Positions 24,332 through 31,195 of a stretch of 39,412 nucleotides of DNA are shown here, piece by piece. Numbering within the stretch: position 1 is the stretch's first letter; each line of letters opens with the position of its first letter. A program made the position numbers and the translations under genes. A model generated the notes under the pieces. It was not told where the DNA came from. It was given only the letters and a program-made list of their open reading frames with translations, and searched no databases. Location of the stretch: contig PSRM01000028.1 of assembly GCA_003176045.1 (NCBI GenBank), forward strand, positions 1-39,412, read 5' to 3'. This DNA comes from Verrucomicrobiota bacterium (lineage in GTDB: Bacteria; Verrucomicrobiota; Verrucomicrobiia; Limisphaerales; UBA8199).

Positions 24332-25993
24332 CTAATTCAGATACCGATGTTGGTTTTTCACTTTCCTCACGATCGGCTCCACGCTGACCACGTCCACGTC
24401 CTGGGGTAAATCGTGGAGGTAGCTTCGAGCGTTGTTGATCGTCAGGATGCGGCGCATGCGCTGGAGGGTTTCGCTGACGGCATCCTGCATGTCCACCAAC
24501 TGGACCCCTGCCGTCCCACCGTTGACATGACGCAGGAACGCGGCCCGCCGCGCGGTCCGGCAGACGTTCTCGAACAACCGGCCACTGGCCAATTCGCGGG
24601 CCACGATGGTCCGCTCCTTGCCGTCGCGGAATCGCATGGTGCAAAGTTCATTGCCCGCGTTGGGGCTGTAAAACTGCGAGACCGCATGTTCAATCAGTTC
24701 GTCCCGCGTGGACACAGCGAGTGCGCCGTTTGGATGAAATGGCACATTTTCCGGCAGGTGAATCCGGAAAATGGCGCGCGCGCCTTTCATGTCAGGCCGA
24801 CCTACGCTGATCTCCAAATCGGAGAGGCGTTCATATAATGCGCTATCCAATAAATCTTTACGGTTTGTGGCGCAGATGATCGCCACGTTTTTGCGTTCGG
24901 CGAAGCCATCCAGTTCGGTCAACAAAGCGCCCAGGAATTTGTCCGAGTGGTGCGAGACCGCTCCGCCCCGGATGCGGCCAATGGTTTCGACCTCATCCAT
25001 GAAGATGAGCGCGTAGCCATCCTCGCCGGCTTCGCGCAGGGCCTGGAAACATTGGCGGATGTTTTCCTGTGTCTGGCCGACCCAGGGCGATTCCCATTCC
25101 GAAGGTTTCACGATGGCAATCCGGCATTTCTTGCCCGTGATCCGGCTGATTTCGCTGGCGGCCACGCGGGCCATCAACGTCTTGCCGCAACCCGGCGGGC
25201 CAACCATGAGAATCGAGTTGCGGCCACTCAAATAATAGGAAGCGGCCAGCGCCGGTTCGACCAGGATGACCGTCAGCACGGCCAAGAGCTTCTCGAGGTT
25301 CTCCCGCTGGCCGCCCACTGAATTCACCGAAAGGTTCGGAACTTCGTCGAGCAGGTACCGGCGCCCAAGTTCCAATTCGATTTTCTCATAGACCATCCAG
25401 GTGGTCCGATCAAAGCGCACGGCGTCCCCGGCTTTAAGGCCGGTTTTGATCAGCCTGCCCGAGACATCCATCACGAAGGGATCATCGTGATGGCGCACGA
25501 TCATGCGCCCATCAGCCAGCCAGCGCTCGAAAATCCCCGTCTCGCCGCAAGCGGAGCAACCATTAGGCGATACCGCCACGATCAGGTTTTGTTCGCTGTT
25601 CAGGAATACTTCGTCTCCACGGACCAGGGTGGAAAAATCAATTCCCTCGCCCGGGGAAACGGTGCGGCGGGCGCCAGAAATTTGCACCAGCGCCATAGCC
25701 TTGCCGCCGGCCTGAATGACCTTGTGAAAAATGGCCGGGTAAAGTGGCGGGGCTGAGAGCTTTTCCAGCAGAGCTCGGCACTCTTTGATTTGGTTCTGAG
25801 TGGTTCGCAGGGTGCGGCGGTAAACCGCAAGGATGTCCAGCACCAACCGGTCCACTGCCATACCGGCTTCGGGTGATTTTCCACGCAACTGCTGGATGCT
25901 CGTGAGGGTTGCGTCAATGTCCATCGGCCCTTCGTTGTTCAGGAGGGCGCGGACCTGGTCGGGGGTTATTTCATCGGGAACAGGCTTTCTCAT
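24332..25993 (-). CDS. arc: ARC/Mpa-type proteasomal AAA ATPase
   Basis: ARC/Mpa rings unfold Pup-tagged proteins and thread them into the 20S proteasome. I choose the ATG at 25993 (553 aa) because GGAG lies 9 bases before it; the frame also has ATG at 26002 and TTG at 26008. Residues ~30-95 are helical and could form the N-terminal coiled coil. An OB-like domain follows with an unusual Cys pair (GCSACGETG). The AAA module has Walker A GPPGCGKT (about 263), pore-loop motif SPWVGQTQ (aromatic-hydrophobic-Gly), Walker B ALIFMDEVE (about 330) and sensor CATNR. The tail NELCTMRFRDGKER..ELASGRLFENVCRTARRAAFL matches the ARC C-domain. The protein ends HRYLN; Mpa/ARC ends in Gln-Tyr-Leu, which docks on the 20S core, so a Tyr close to the terminus is suggestive. 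It overlaps the JAMM peptidase gene by 23 bases. Confidence 0.87.
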   Translation of the reverse strand: MRKPVPDEITPDQVRALLNNEGPMDIDATLTSIQQLRGKSPEAGMAVDRLVLDILAVYRRTLRTTQNQIKECRALLEKLSAPPLYPAIFHKVIQAGGKAMALVQISGARRTVSPGEGIDFSTLVRGDEVFLNSEQNLIVAVSPNGCSACGETGIFERWLADGRMIVRHHDDPFVMDVSGRLIKTGLKAGDAVRFDRTTWMVYEKIELELGRRYLLDEVPNLSVNSVGGQRENLEKLLAVLTVILVEPALAASYYLSGRNSILMVGPPGCGKTLMARVAASEISRITGKKCRIAIVKPSEWESPWVGQTQENIRQCFQALREAGEDGYALIFMDEVETIGRIRGGAVSHHSDKFLGALLTELDGFAERKNVAIICATNRKDLLDSALYERLSDLEISVGRPDMKGARAIFRIHLPENVPFHPNGALAVSTRDELIEHAVSQFYSPNAGNELCTMRFRDGKERTIVARELASGRLFENVCRTARRAAFLRHVNGGTAGVQLVDMQDAVSETLQRMRRILTINNARSYLHDLPQDVDVVSVEPIVRKVKNQHRYLN

Positions 25994-27077
25994 CTTGGTC
26001 ATCTCCAATTGTGGCCGTCGCGTCAGGCACGAGGGCCGGGTTTAGTTCTCCGTTAGTTGCAAGAATGTGGAATCCGCGCTGGACGATCAGGCCGTTGCGC
26101 CAGGAGAACATCGCGTGGCGCAGACCCGCGTCCGTGCTGGTAATCAGCAGCGCGACTTGAAAGGCTTTGGGAAAAACTGTCCGGTGAACGTCGCAGTCAT
26201 CGGAACTAAAAAAAGACCGTTGCAACGGGCACTTGGCGCGCTCCTCGGGAGCGCATTTCGGATTGCACCATGCGCTTGACGGATGCAGATGCCACCAGCC
26301 GAGCCACTGTTCATTTTTGCCCCGGAGAGCGAGTGCATGGCTGACGGCGTCCCAGGTTTCGGGGCCGAAGCTCACTTTTGTGGCGGTGGCCTCTGCGTAA
26401 CGCGCGTGGATTTGCGCTGTCACCTCCAGAAACAACTCGCCGCCTGGATCGCGGTGAACGTGGCCGACCAAAATCGAGGCAGTCTCAAGCCCACCGGCGG
26501 CCCTGGCTAATTGTTCCGTCTCGGCCACAACCTGCTTCGAGACGAACACACGGATATCCGACTCGTTTTGTTCGCCGACGGCGGAGGAGCGCTTATTAAA
26601 ATCATTTAGCGAAGCGGCCCGGATCGGGAGTGGTTCAGAGACTTCTTCGATCTGGAAGCGAGGTTTGCGCTGCGGATTCATGGGCGGTTCCGGCGGGTTC
26701 GCAAAGGCGGCGATCCGGTAATTGAAATATTCTCCCGACTTAAGGAGACCTTTCCCCACGAACGGAGCGCTGGCCGCCCCTGCGAAGGATTTGAAATAAG
26801 TCGTCGGCACCTGGCAGGAGACTTCCCCAACGCCTGGCAACTGAAGCGCAACCTCGACTGCGCCCACGAAGGGCGCACCGAGGTCTGTGTGCCAGACGGG
26901 CCGCAGCTCGGCCACGGCTCCAGGCCCGATGGTGGCGATGGGAAACCGGCGCAGCGCCGCAAATCGCGCTGTCTCCCAGGCCGGTTCCCAATCCGCCACC
27001 ACCGGCACTTGGCCCAGCGCGGCGCCATTCCGTTTGAACAGCTCCATCACGTAACGGTGTGGCTGCCGGGTGGTCAT
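25971..27077 (-). CDS. JAMM (JAB/MPN+) isopeptidase with N-terminal domain
   Basis: JAMM enzymes are zinc peptidases that remove ubiquitin-like proteins. From the ATG at 27077, four bases after the Ubl stop, the protein is 368 aa; the longer frame to 27221 would overlap the Ubl gene. Residues 1-~160 form an unrecognised domain of mostly beta pattern. The JAMM domain begins near residue 180: Glu in GLETASILVGHVHRD, the metal His pair in GWWHLHPSS (about 258-266) and the Ser-x-x-Asp of FFSSDDCDVH (about 290). Between His pair and Ser there is a Cys-rich insert (CNPKCAPEERAKC) that could bind a second metal. As the only isopeptidase in the Ubl half of the locus, it would process or deconjugate the Ubl. 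Its overlap with the proteasomal ATPase gene recalls the Rpn11-Rpt pairing in the eukaryotic 19S particle; that parallel is inference. Confidence 0.85.
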   Translation of the reverse strand: MTTRQPHRYVMELFKRNGAALGQVPVVADWEPAWETARFAALRRFPIATIGPGAVAELRPVWHTDLGAPFVGAVEVALQLPGVGEVSCQVPTTYFKSFAGAASAPFVGKGLLKSGEYFNYRIAAFANPPEPPMNPQRKPRFQIEEVSEPLPIRAASLNDFNKRSSAVGEQNESDIRVFVSKQVVAETEQLARAAGGLETASILVGHVHRDPGGELFLEVTAQIHARYAEATATKVSFGPETWDAVSHALALRGKNEQWLGWWHLHPSSAWCNPKCAPEERAKCPLQRSFFSSDDCDVHRTVFPKAFQVALLITSTDAGLRHAMFSWRNGLIVQRGFHILATNGELNPALVPDATATIGDDQDEKACSR

Positions 27078-27081
27078 AAGC

Positions 27082-27357
27082 TTAACCCGCTTGAATCGAG
27101 GGCTGCACCGTGATGCGGTCCTCGTCCTCGAGCCCGGTATCGGCCAACAATTGGCTGGCATGGAGATGTTGACCCGTCCTGTCGTGCCTGGCGTGATACG
27201 TGATTCGACGTCCGTTCCCAAGGACGGGCAGCCTCATCTTAGGGACGAGGCTGTCCAACAATTCCCCGACGCTCATCTCGCGATCGAGCCGGCTGACGTT
27301 AACGACATTCTGGCCGCTGACGTCAACGGCAGAAATGTCGAGTGTTTTGTTCTTCAT
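27082..27357 (-). CDS. beta-grasp ubiquitin-like modifier ending in Ala-Gly
   Basis: This 91-aa protein has the pattern of a ubiquitin/YukD-like beta-grasp fold: strand MKNKTLDISAVDVSG, strand QNVVNVSRL, helix SVGELLDSLVPKM, strands NGRRITYHARHD, then SQLLADTGLEDEDRITVQPSIQAG, where the Leu-x-x-x-Gly-Leu-x-x-x-Asp turn before the last strand is typical of ubiquitin-like proteins. The C-terminus ends in a single exposed Gly (QAG) with no extra tail, so it would not need prior trimming for E1 activation. Genes for E1, E2, RING-like and JAMM proteins are adjacent. The start overlaps the previous stop by four bases (ATGA), with AAGGA about 10 bases upstream. Established: YukD-like Ubls occur in bacterial E1/E2/JAB/RING operons; conjugation by this one is inferred. 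Confidence 0.8.
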   Translation of the reverse strand: MKNKTLDISAVDVSGQNVVNVSRLDREMSVGELLDSLVPKMRLPVLGNGRRITYHARHDRTGQHLHASQLLADTGLEDEDRITVQPSIQAG

Positions 27358-28355
27358 TGTGTGTCTGTCCTTTCGTTGGCCCGATTCGCAGGGGTTGCAT
27401 CCCAGCCGCGCATGGCCAGGTAGCGCTCCGCAATTTCGGGCGTTTGCAGCGCTTTTATTTCCGCCTCGCCGCTCATGCTGCAGATCAGCGACAGGCAGTC
27501 CAGTGCACTGGAAATTTCGATGGCAGCCGGGGCCGACGCGAAGACCACTTCGAACTGCGCAATCTGAGCGCTGGAGGCCTCTCCGGCCCCGGCCTCTGTT
27601 TCGGCGCGAATCGCGGGGCTTTCATCCGCACGCAGCGAACCTCGCGCCATCCGCACCACACCGGAAGCAGCGAGCAATAAGCCGGCCACCGCCCTTTGGC
27701 AGGTTTCGGTCAGTGAATCGAGCCGGGCCAGTTCACAGGTAATGCGAACGCCCTCCCCGGCAGGAGCGAGAAGAGCCTGGTTAAAGCTGCCGGGGGTCTC
27801 CAACTCGACCGCAAGCAATCGGCCGCCTCGTTCCGTGAATGGCCAGCCTGCTTCGGTGCACAGGGTTTGGAGGTTCGCGGTGGCTGGCTCCGGCTCACTC
27901 GCAGCGGCGGAGCGCGGCTCTCCTGAGCCGCAGCGGCTGGATTCGGGTTTGGGTTCCGAAATCCCCACCGCCCGCTCGTCTGCGGATCGACTGCTACCGA
28001 GCCCTATCCACGCCTTTTCAAAACCGAGCCGCGTCTCCAGAACCCGGCGTTCCAAATCAATACCATCGAACAGCGGCAGGTCAGCCCGAAGTTGAAGGAA
28101 GCCCTCCTTGGCTAGAACAAATCTTGCCAGACCAGGTATTCTTGAGTTCAACTGCAGTGCAGCCCACAGTCCAGGCGGCGTTGGACCAGAGTTAAGTTGT
28201 ATCAGGATTCTGAGCCAATCACTATCGGCTTCGGCCATGACCTTGTGAGGCGCTCCGTTGTGCCAGGTGAATTGCCACGAGTTGGCTAAACAGGCAGCAA
28301 AGTCCGAAGCAGAACTCTTGATGGCGGCGCCTATTGAATCAACTGTAATATTCAT
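27354..28355 (-). CDS. unrecognised two-lobed protein of the ubiquitin-like operon
   Basis: This 333-aa protein is cytosolic by composition, without signal or membrane spans. It seems to have two alpha/beta lobes: residues ~1-120 (NSWQFTWHNG, WLRILIQL, GLARFVLAKEGFLQLRADLPLFDGIDLERRVLETRLGFEKA) and ~160-320 (AGWPFTERGGRLLAVEL, GVRITCELARL, FEVVFASAPAAIEISSALDCL, PEIAERYLAMRGW). The order of strands and helices recalls the CesT/YbjN-type chaperone fold, but that is only an impression. The linker at ~135-155 contains a Glu/Pro/Ser block from the dispersed GGAGCGCGGCTCTCCTGAGC repeat read in frame. Both ends overlap the neighbours by four bases (ATGA), and a strong GGGAGGAG precedes the start, so it is made in step with the E2 and Ubl. 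It could be a chaperone, adaptor or scaffold for the cascade. Confidence 0.75.
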   Translation of the reverse strand: MNITVDSIGAAIKSSASDFAACLANSWQFTWHNGAPHKVMAEADSDWLRILIQLNSGPTPPGLWAALQLNSRIPGLARFVLAKEGFLQLRADLPLFDGIDLERRVLETRLGFEKAWIGLGSSRSADERAVGISEPKPESSRCGSGEPRSAAASEPEPATANLQTLCTEAGWPFTERGGRLLAVELETPGSFNQALLAPAGEGVRITCELARLDSLTETCQRAVAGLLLAASGVVRMARGSLRADESPAIRAETEAGAGEASSAQIAQFEVVFASAPAAIEISSALDCLSLICSMSGEAEIKALQTPEIAERYLAMRGWDATPANRANERTDTQ

Positions 28356-28885
28356 TCCATCTCCTCCCGTTTGGCCGGGGCCACGCCGGTGCGGACAGAG
28401 CGGCGTTTCAAGGGGCGGTTATCGATCGGGAAGCGAAAACTTTTCTGGTTGCGCGCCCATTGCGAGGCGGCCGGATTTAGCCCATCGTCATGAGTCGCAA
28501 AGAGCCTCCAAGTCCAGAGTTCATAACAGACATAGATAAGGTCAACCAATGGCGTGCCAGGGGCGATGTGCGCGCACAAAAATGGGTTACGAATGTTCGG
28601 CGCCCACGGAAAACGGTGGGGTCCGAGATAAGTCAGGCTCTGGGCAACATTCGCGTATCTCAAGTAGTCCGGGGTGAACCAGATACCCACCCGAAACTGG
28701 TCGAACTCGACAATTTTACCCCGGCCATCCCGCACCAGACCCCGGCAGGAAAAATGTGCTAGATAACGCGACGGCGGGTCCGAGTCTGTCAAAGGCGTAA
28801 GGTCGAATATGTCACTCTCCGCAGCGAGTGCCATGCCTTCTTTGTATTGTCGGCGCAAAAATGCTTCGCGGATGTGGTCGCTCAT
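28352..28885 (-). CDS. E2-like ubiquitin-conjugating enzyme
   Basis: The start at 28885 gives 177 aa and forms an ATGA overlap with the E1 stop; the longer frame to 28999 is repeat-derived. The core reads FSCRGLVRDGRGKIVEFDQFRVGIWFTPDYL (two strands of the E2 sheet), then YLGPHRFPWAPNIRNPFLCAHI. The Pro-Asn-Ile followed by Cys104 seven residues after Asn97 corresponds to the eukaryotic His-Pro-Asn...Cys active site, with Ala in place of the His and the oxyanion Asn kept. PLVDLIYVCYELWTWRL then supplies the helix after the catalytic Cys. The C-terminal ~25 residues are basic. Known family: E2s of bacterial Ubl operons accept the Ubl from the E1 as a thioester and pass it to a lysine. The gene stop overlaps the next start by four bases. 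Confidence 0.8.
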   Translation of the reverse strand: MSDHIREAFLRRQYKEGMALAAESDIFDLTPLTDSDPPSRYLAHFSCRGLVRDGRGKIVEFDQFRVGIWFTPDYLRYANVAQSLTYLGPHRFPWAPNIRNPFLCAHIAPGTPLVDLIYVCYELWTWRLFATHDDGLNPAASQWARNQKSFRFPIDNRPLKRRSVRTGVAPAKREEME

Positions 28886-30534
28886 GGGGTGGTTCTTGGG
28901 TGGAAGGGTGAAACCGAACGCGCGGGAAGGTAGCGCACTCCAGAGGCGTTGCGTGCCTGGACACGGGCACCACCTTGCGAAGCTTTTGGAGTGCGGCACT
29001 CCTGTGCCGCTTTGGCTTTTTGTCCGGAACCAACCAAACCGCTCCCGATGGATCGGGAGCGCACTCCAAGGCGCTCGCCCCGCAGTGCGCGCGCCGGGAC
29101 TCGCGAAGCGTTTGGAGTGCGGCGTATTCCGCCGCTTTCGTTTGCGTTTTTCCGCGATGCCCCAGCCAGTTCAAGAAATTTTTCACTCTTCCCCTCCCGC
29201 AGCGAAATAATATCCCCTCCTCTCAGCCCCAGACTCTCAAGTGTCCGCTCAGCCTCGCCGGGCCCCAGGTCGGCGCGGCTGAGGCGCGATTTCATGTGAA
29301 AACCCGCTGCCAGCATCTCCGCCCCGCAGCGGTCACATAACCGCTCCCGGTCACGCAGACGATGCTGCAAGCGGAAGACGCTCCTACCGAAACCGCAGGC
29401 CGGGCAATCAAGCCTTTTAGCGACTGCGTGGCCGCCGAAGCCAAGCTCTGTATGCATACCGCCCACTGGAGGCCTCTTAAGGATCGAGCCGAGGGGGCTT
29501 GGCAGCAGATTCGGTCGGCCAGGGGCAATCGTCCAAATTCGATGATCAAAGCGGCAATCAGGATTACGGCAAAAACTCGTGGTAATCGCGCGGTGCGTCG
29601 TGGTGTCCAAAACCAACTGCCGCCCAATCAATGCGGTTTCAGATTTCCCAAATAGAAGTTTCTGGCATTCCAGCACCGCCAACGCCGCGCAATAGGCGCC
29701 AAGGCATGACGGCGCGTTCGTACTAGACGTTTTCGGCGTCCCCTGGTCGCAAGGATACAACGTGGTCAGATTATCATATTCACTTTCGCTCCAGGCACAC
29801 TCCAGGCAGGGCTGGTCTTTGCCCGGCCGGTAAACATTCACCCGCGCCAGCATTAGGCTGGGCTCCACGCCAGCGTCAATCCAGATCATCCCCAACCGCC
29901 ACGCGATTTCGTTGAGACCGCGCCGACTTTCCAGCGAATCAAGGCATCCCAGCGCCAAATTACCTCGTAGCCAGCCGCGCGGAATATTTTCCAGGCGGTC
30001 CACAATCGGCATAACCGCGAGTTTCGGATTGATTCGTTTAGCCACGCGGGCTTGAACTTGAGCTTTCGGCTGTCCGAAATCGGCTGGGGTAATTGCCTGC
30101 GACCTCAAATTCTCCGCCTCGTACCGGTCATGATCTATCAGCGTCAGGTGCGACACGCCTGGGAGCCTTGCCAGCAAGGGAATAACGTAGGAGCCGATAT
30201 TTCCAAGCCCGCAGACCACTAGGTGCGCCAGGCGCGTCGCGAAACCAGCCGGTGGCAGCAGACGCTCGGCAGAGGCGGGAGCGTGGTCTTTAGACCGCTT
30301 CACGCGGGAAATACAAAGCCGGGGCCGATTTTTCGTAACTGATTCTTTGGGCCGGACGTGAAACTGGCCGGCCCGCGGTAGCCCAGCCGCAGCCGGAGCG
30401 CGGCCTTCAGGCCGCTTCACCGCGGAAATGGTCAACCGCGGCGGATTCTTCATGGCCGATTCCCTTGCGAGCAACCGGGACTCCGAACCATTTAACGATT
30501 TAACCCTTTTAACCCATTTAACTTGCTTTCTCAT
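28882..30534 (-). CDS. ThiF/E1-like ubiquitin-activating enzyme with zinc ribbon and repeat-derived tails
   Basis: E1 enzymes adenylate the C-terminus of a Ubl and carry it as a thioester. The frame opens at 30681; I place the start at 30534 (550 aa), four bases after the upstream stop, with 30453 (purine-rich AAGGGA before it) a good alternative. The Rossmann core has VVCGLGNIGSYVIPLL (about 105-120), LIDHDRYEAENLRSQ, GQPKAQVQ and LGCLDSLESRRGLNEIA. Zinc-type pairs are PCLEC and CRNPDC; candidate thioester Cys are in LYPCDQG and NAPSCLGAYC. A C-terminal zinc ribbon (CPACG...CDRCG) follows. The ~80 residues before the core contain two copies of one repeat unit (KNPPRLTISAVKRPEG, KNRPRLCISRVKRSKD) and the last ~85 are GC-rich repeat DNA in frame. 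The stop overlaps the E2 start (ATGA). Confidence 0.83.
   Translation of the reverse strand: MRKQVKWVKRVKSLNGSESRLLARESAMKNPPRLTISAVKRPEGRAPAAAGLPRAGQFHVRPKESVTKNRPRLCISRVKRSKDHAPASAERLLPPAGFATRLAHLVVCGLGNIGSYVIPLLARLPGVSHLTLIDHDRYEAENLRSQAITPADFGQPKAQVQARVAKRINPKLAVMPIVDRLENIPRGWLRGNLALGCLDSLESRRGLNEIAWRLGMIWIDAGVEPSLMLARVNVYRPGKDQPCLECAWSESEYDNLTTLYPCDQGTPKTSSTNAPSCLGAYCAALAVLECQKLLFGKSETALIGRQLVLDTTTHRAITTSFCRNPDCRFDHRIWTIAPGRPNLLPSPLGSILKRPPVGGMHTELGFGGHAVAKRLDCPACGFGRSVFRLQHRLRDRERLCDRCGAEMLAAGFHMKSRLSRADLGPGEAERTLESLGLRGGDIISLREGKSEKFLELAGASRKNANESGGIRRTPNASRVPARALRGERLGVRSRSIGSGLVGSGQKAKAAQECRTPKASQGGARVQARNASGVRYLPARSVSPFHPRTTP
28925..29135. repeat. GGAGTGCGGC / GCGCACTCCA dispersed repeats inside the 3' end of the E1 gene
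   Basis: At least three alternating copies of a GCGCACTCCAAG / TTTGGAGTGCGGC element, plus the dyad CTCCCGATGGATCGGGAG at about 29042-29060. The same motif is at 17738-17775. It supplies most of the last 80 codons of the E1. Confidence 0.8.
30240..30530. repeat. two divergent copies of a GCGGCCTTCAGGCCGCTTCAC element and a TTTAACGATTTAACC repeat at the E1 5' end
   Basis: A block with GACCGCTTCACGCGGGAAAT (about 30290-30312) recurs at 30408-30430 with GCCGCTTCACCGCGGAAATG, each followed by ACAAAGCCGG or GTCAACCGCGG. At 30488-30524 there are four AACNNTTTAAC units. Together they encode the extra N-terminal residues of the E1. Confidence 0.75.
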
Positions 30535-30538
30535 ACGT

Positions 30539-31072
30539 CTAAAGCATCTCAGGGGTCCAGGAGTAACCCGCGTCCAGTTCGGTGGATTGCTGACCGCACA
30601 CCGCGCATGTCGGCGCGTATGTCCAGCAGGGAAATCTTTCGCTTTGATGATGGTAAGCTCCACAATTAGGGCACCGCACACAAAGGTCCCCGGGCTCTAT
30701 TTTTTCTTTACACCGCGGGCAAAAAACGGGCTGAGCAAGGCCCTCAAACGCGATCACCTTGGCCAGCTCTTCCGTCGAGAAATAGCAGCGCTGCCCGCCA
30801 ATTCGGATCTCGTCCTTGTGCCGGAGCACCCGCAGCCCAAGCTGCAGCGGTTCGCCGTTGAGATGGAGCCGAACCTGTTGACCTGCGACCAGCACCCATT
30901 CAGGACTGCCTGCCCCTTTAGCCACCGGCAGGACTCGAACGTCCTCAGCGGCGAGTTGGCCATAGGGCGGCGTCAGGCGAGCCTCTACGCCATCGCCCAA
31001 ACGCACACAGCACTCGCCCGTGGGCGTTTGGATGGCCCAGTCACGTTCGGCAGCTTCAATCCAAAAGTGCAT
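30539..31072 (-). CDS. FHA-like plus RING-like zinc-finger protein, E3 ligase candidate
   Basis: This 177-aa protein is the first gene of the conjugation operon. Residues ~1-105 are all-beta; QQVRLHLNGEPLQL followed by VLRHKDEIRIGGQRCYF matches the end of an FHA-type domain, which binds phosphothreonine in known cases. The rest is a zinc module: CPRCKEKIEPGDLC, then VRCPNCGAYHH, FPCW and CAVCG, i.e. Cys-x2-Cys, Cys-x2-Cys-x2-Cys, His-His, Cys, Cys-x2-Cys, enough for two zinc ions in a RING/treble-clef arrangement. Prokaryotic RING-like fingers have been described in operons with E1, E2, JAB and YukD-like Ubl genes, and here all of these follow directly. A role as the substrate-choosing E3, perhaps recruited to phosphorylated targets, is inferred. 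The stop lies four bases before the proposed E1 start. Confidence 0.78.
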   Translation of the reverse strand: MHFWIEAAERDWAIQTPTGECCVRLGDGVEARLTPPYGQLAAEDVRVLPVAKGAGSPEWVLVAGQQVRLHLNGEPLQLGLRVLRHKDEIRIGGQRCYFSTEELAKVIAFEGLAQPVFCPRCKEKIEPGDLCVRCPNCGAYHHQSERFPCWTYAPTCAVCGQQSTELDAGYSWTPEML

Positions 31073-31195
31073 AAAAAAATCTTTCGCCTGAGATGATACG
31101 CTTCAGGATGGACTTTATATATGAAGCCAATCTCATTTTTTACTGCTGCTCGCGCCGCGCTGGTTTAACCGGCGGATTCGGCGCCTTTTTGCGGC

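Noticed and set aside
27078-27221. Longer JAMM peptidase start
   Set aside because: It would run through the end of the Ubl gene, whose frame is better supported.
28886-28999. Longer E2 start
   Set aside because: The extra residues are the same GC-rich repeat DNA in another frame; the ATGA overlap at 28885 fits the pattern of the operon.
30535-30681. Longer E1 start
   Set aside because: It would overlap the FHA-RING gene by more than 140 bases and adds no recognisable domain.
19305-31072. 20S proteasome alpha/beta subunit genes
   Set aside because: I looked for them next to the ATPase and ligases because they belong there in actinobacteria; none of the proteins in the window has a proteasome-subunit N-terminus or Thr active site.
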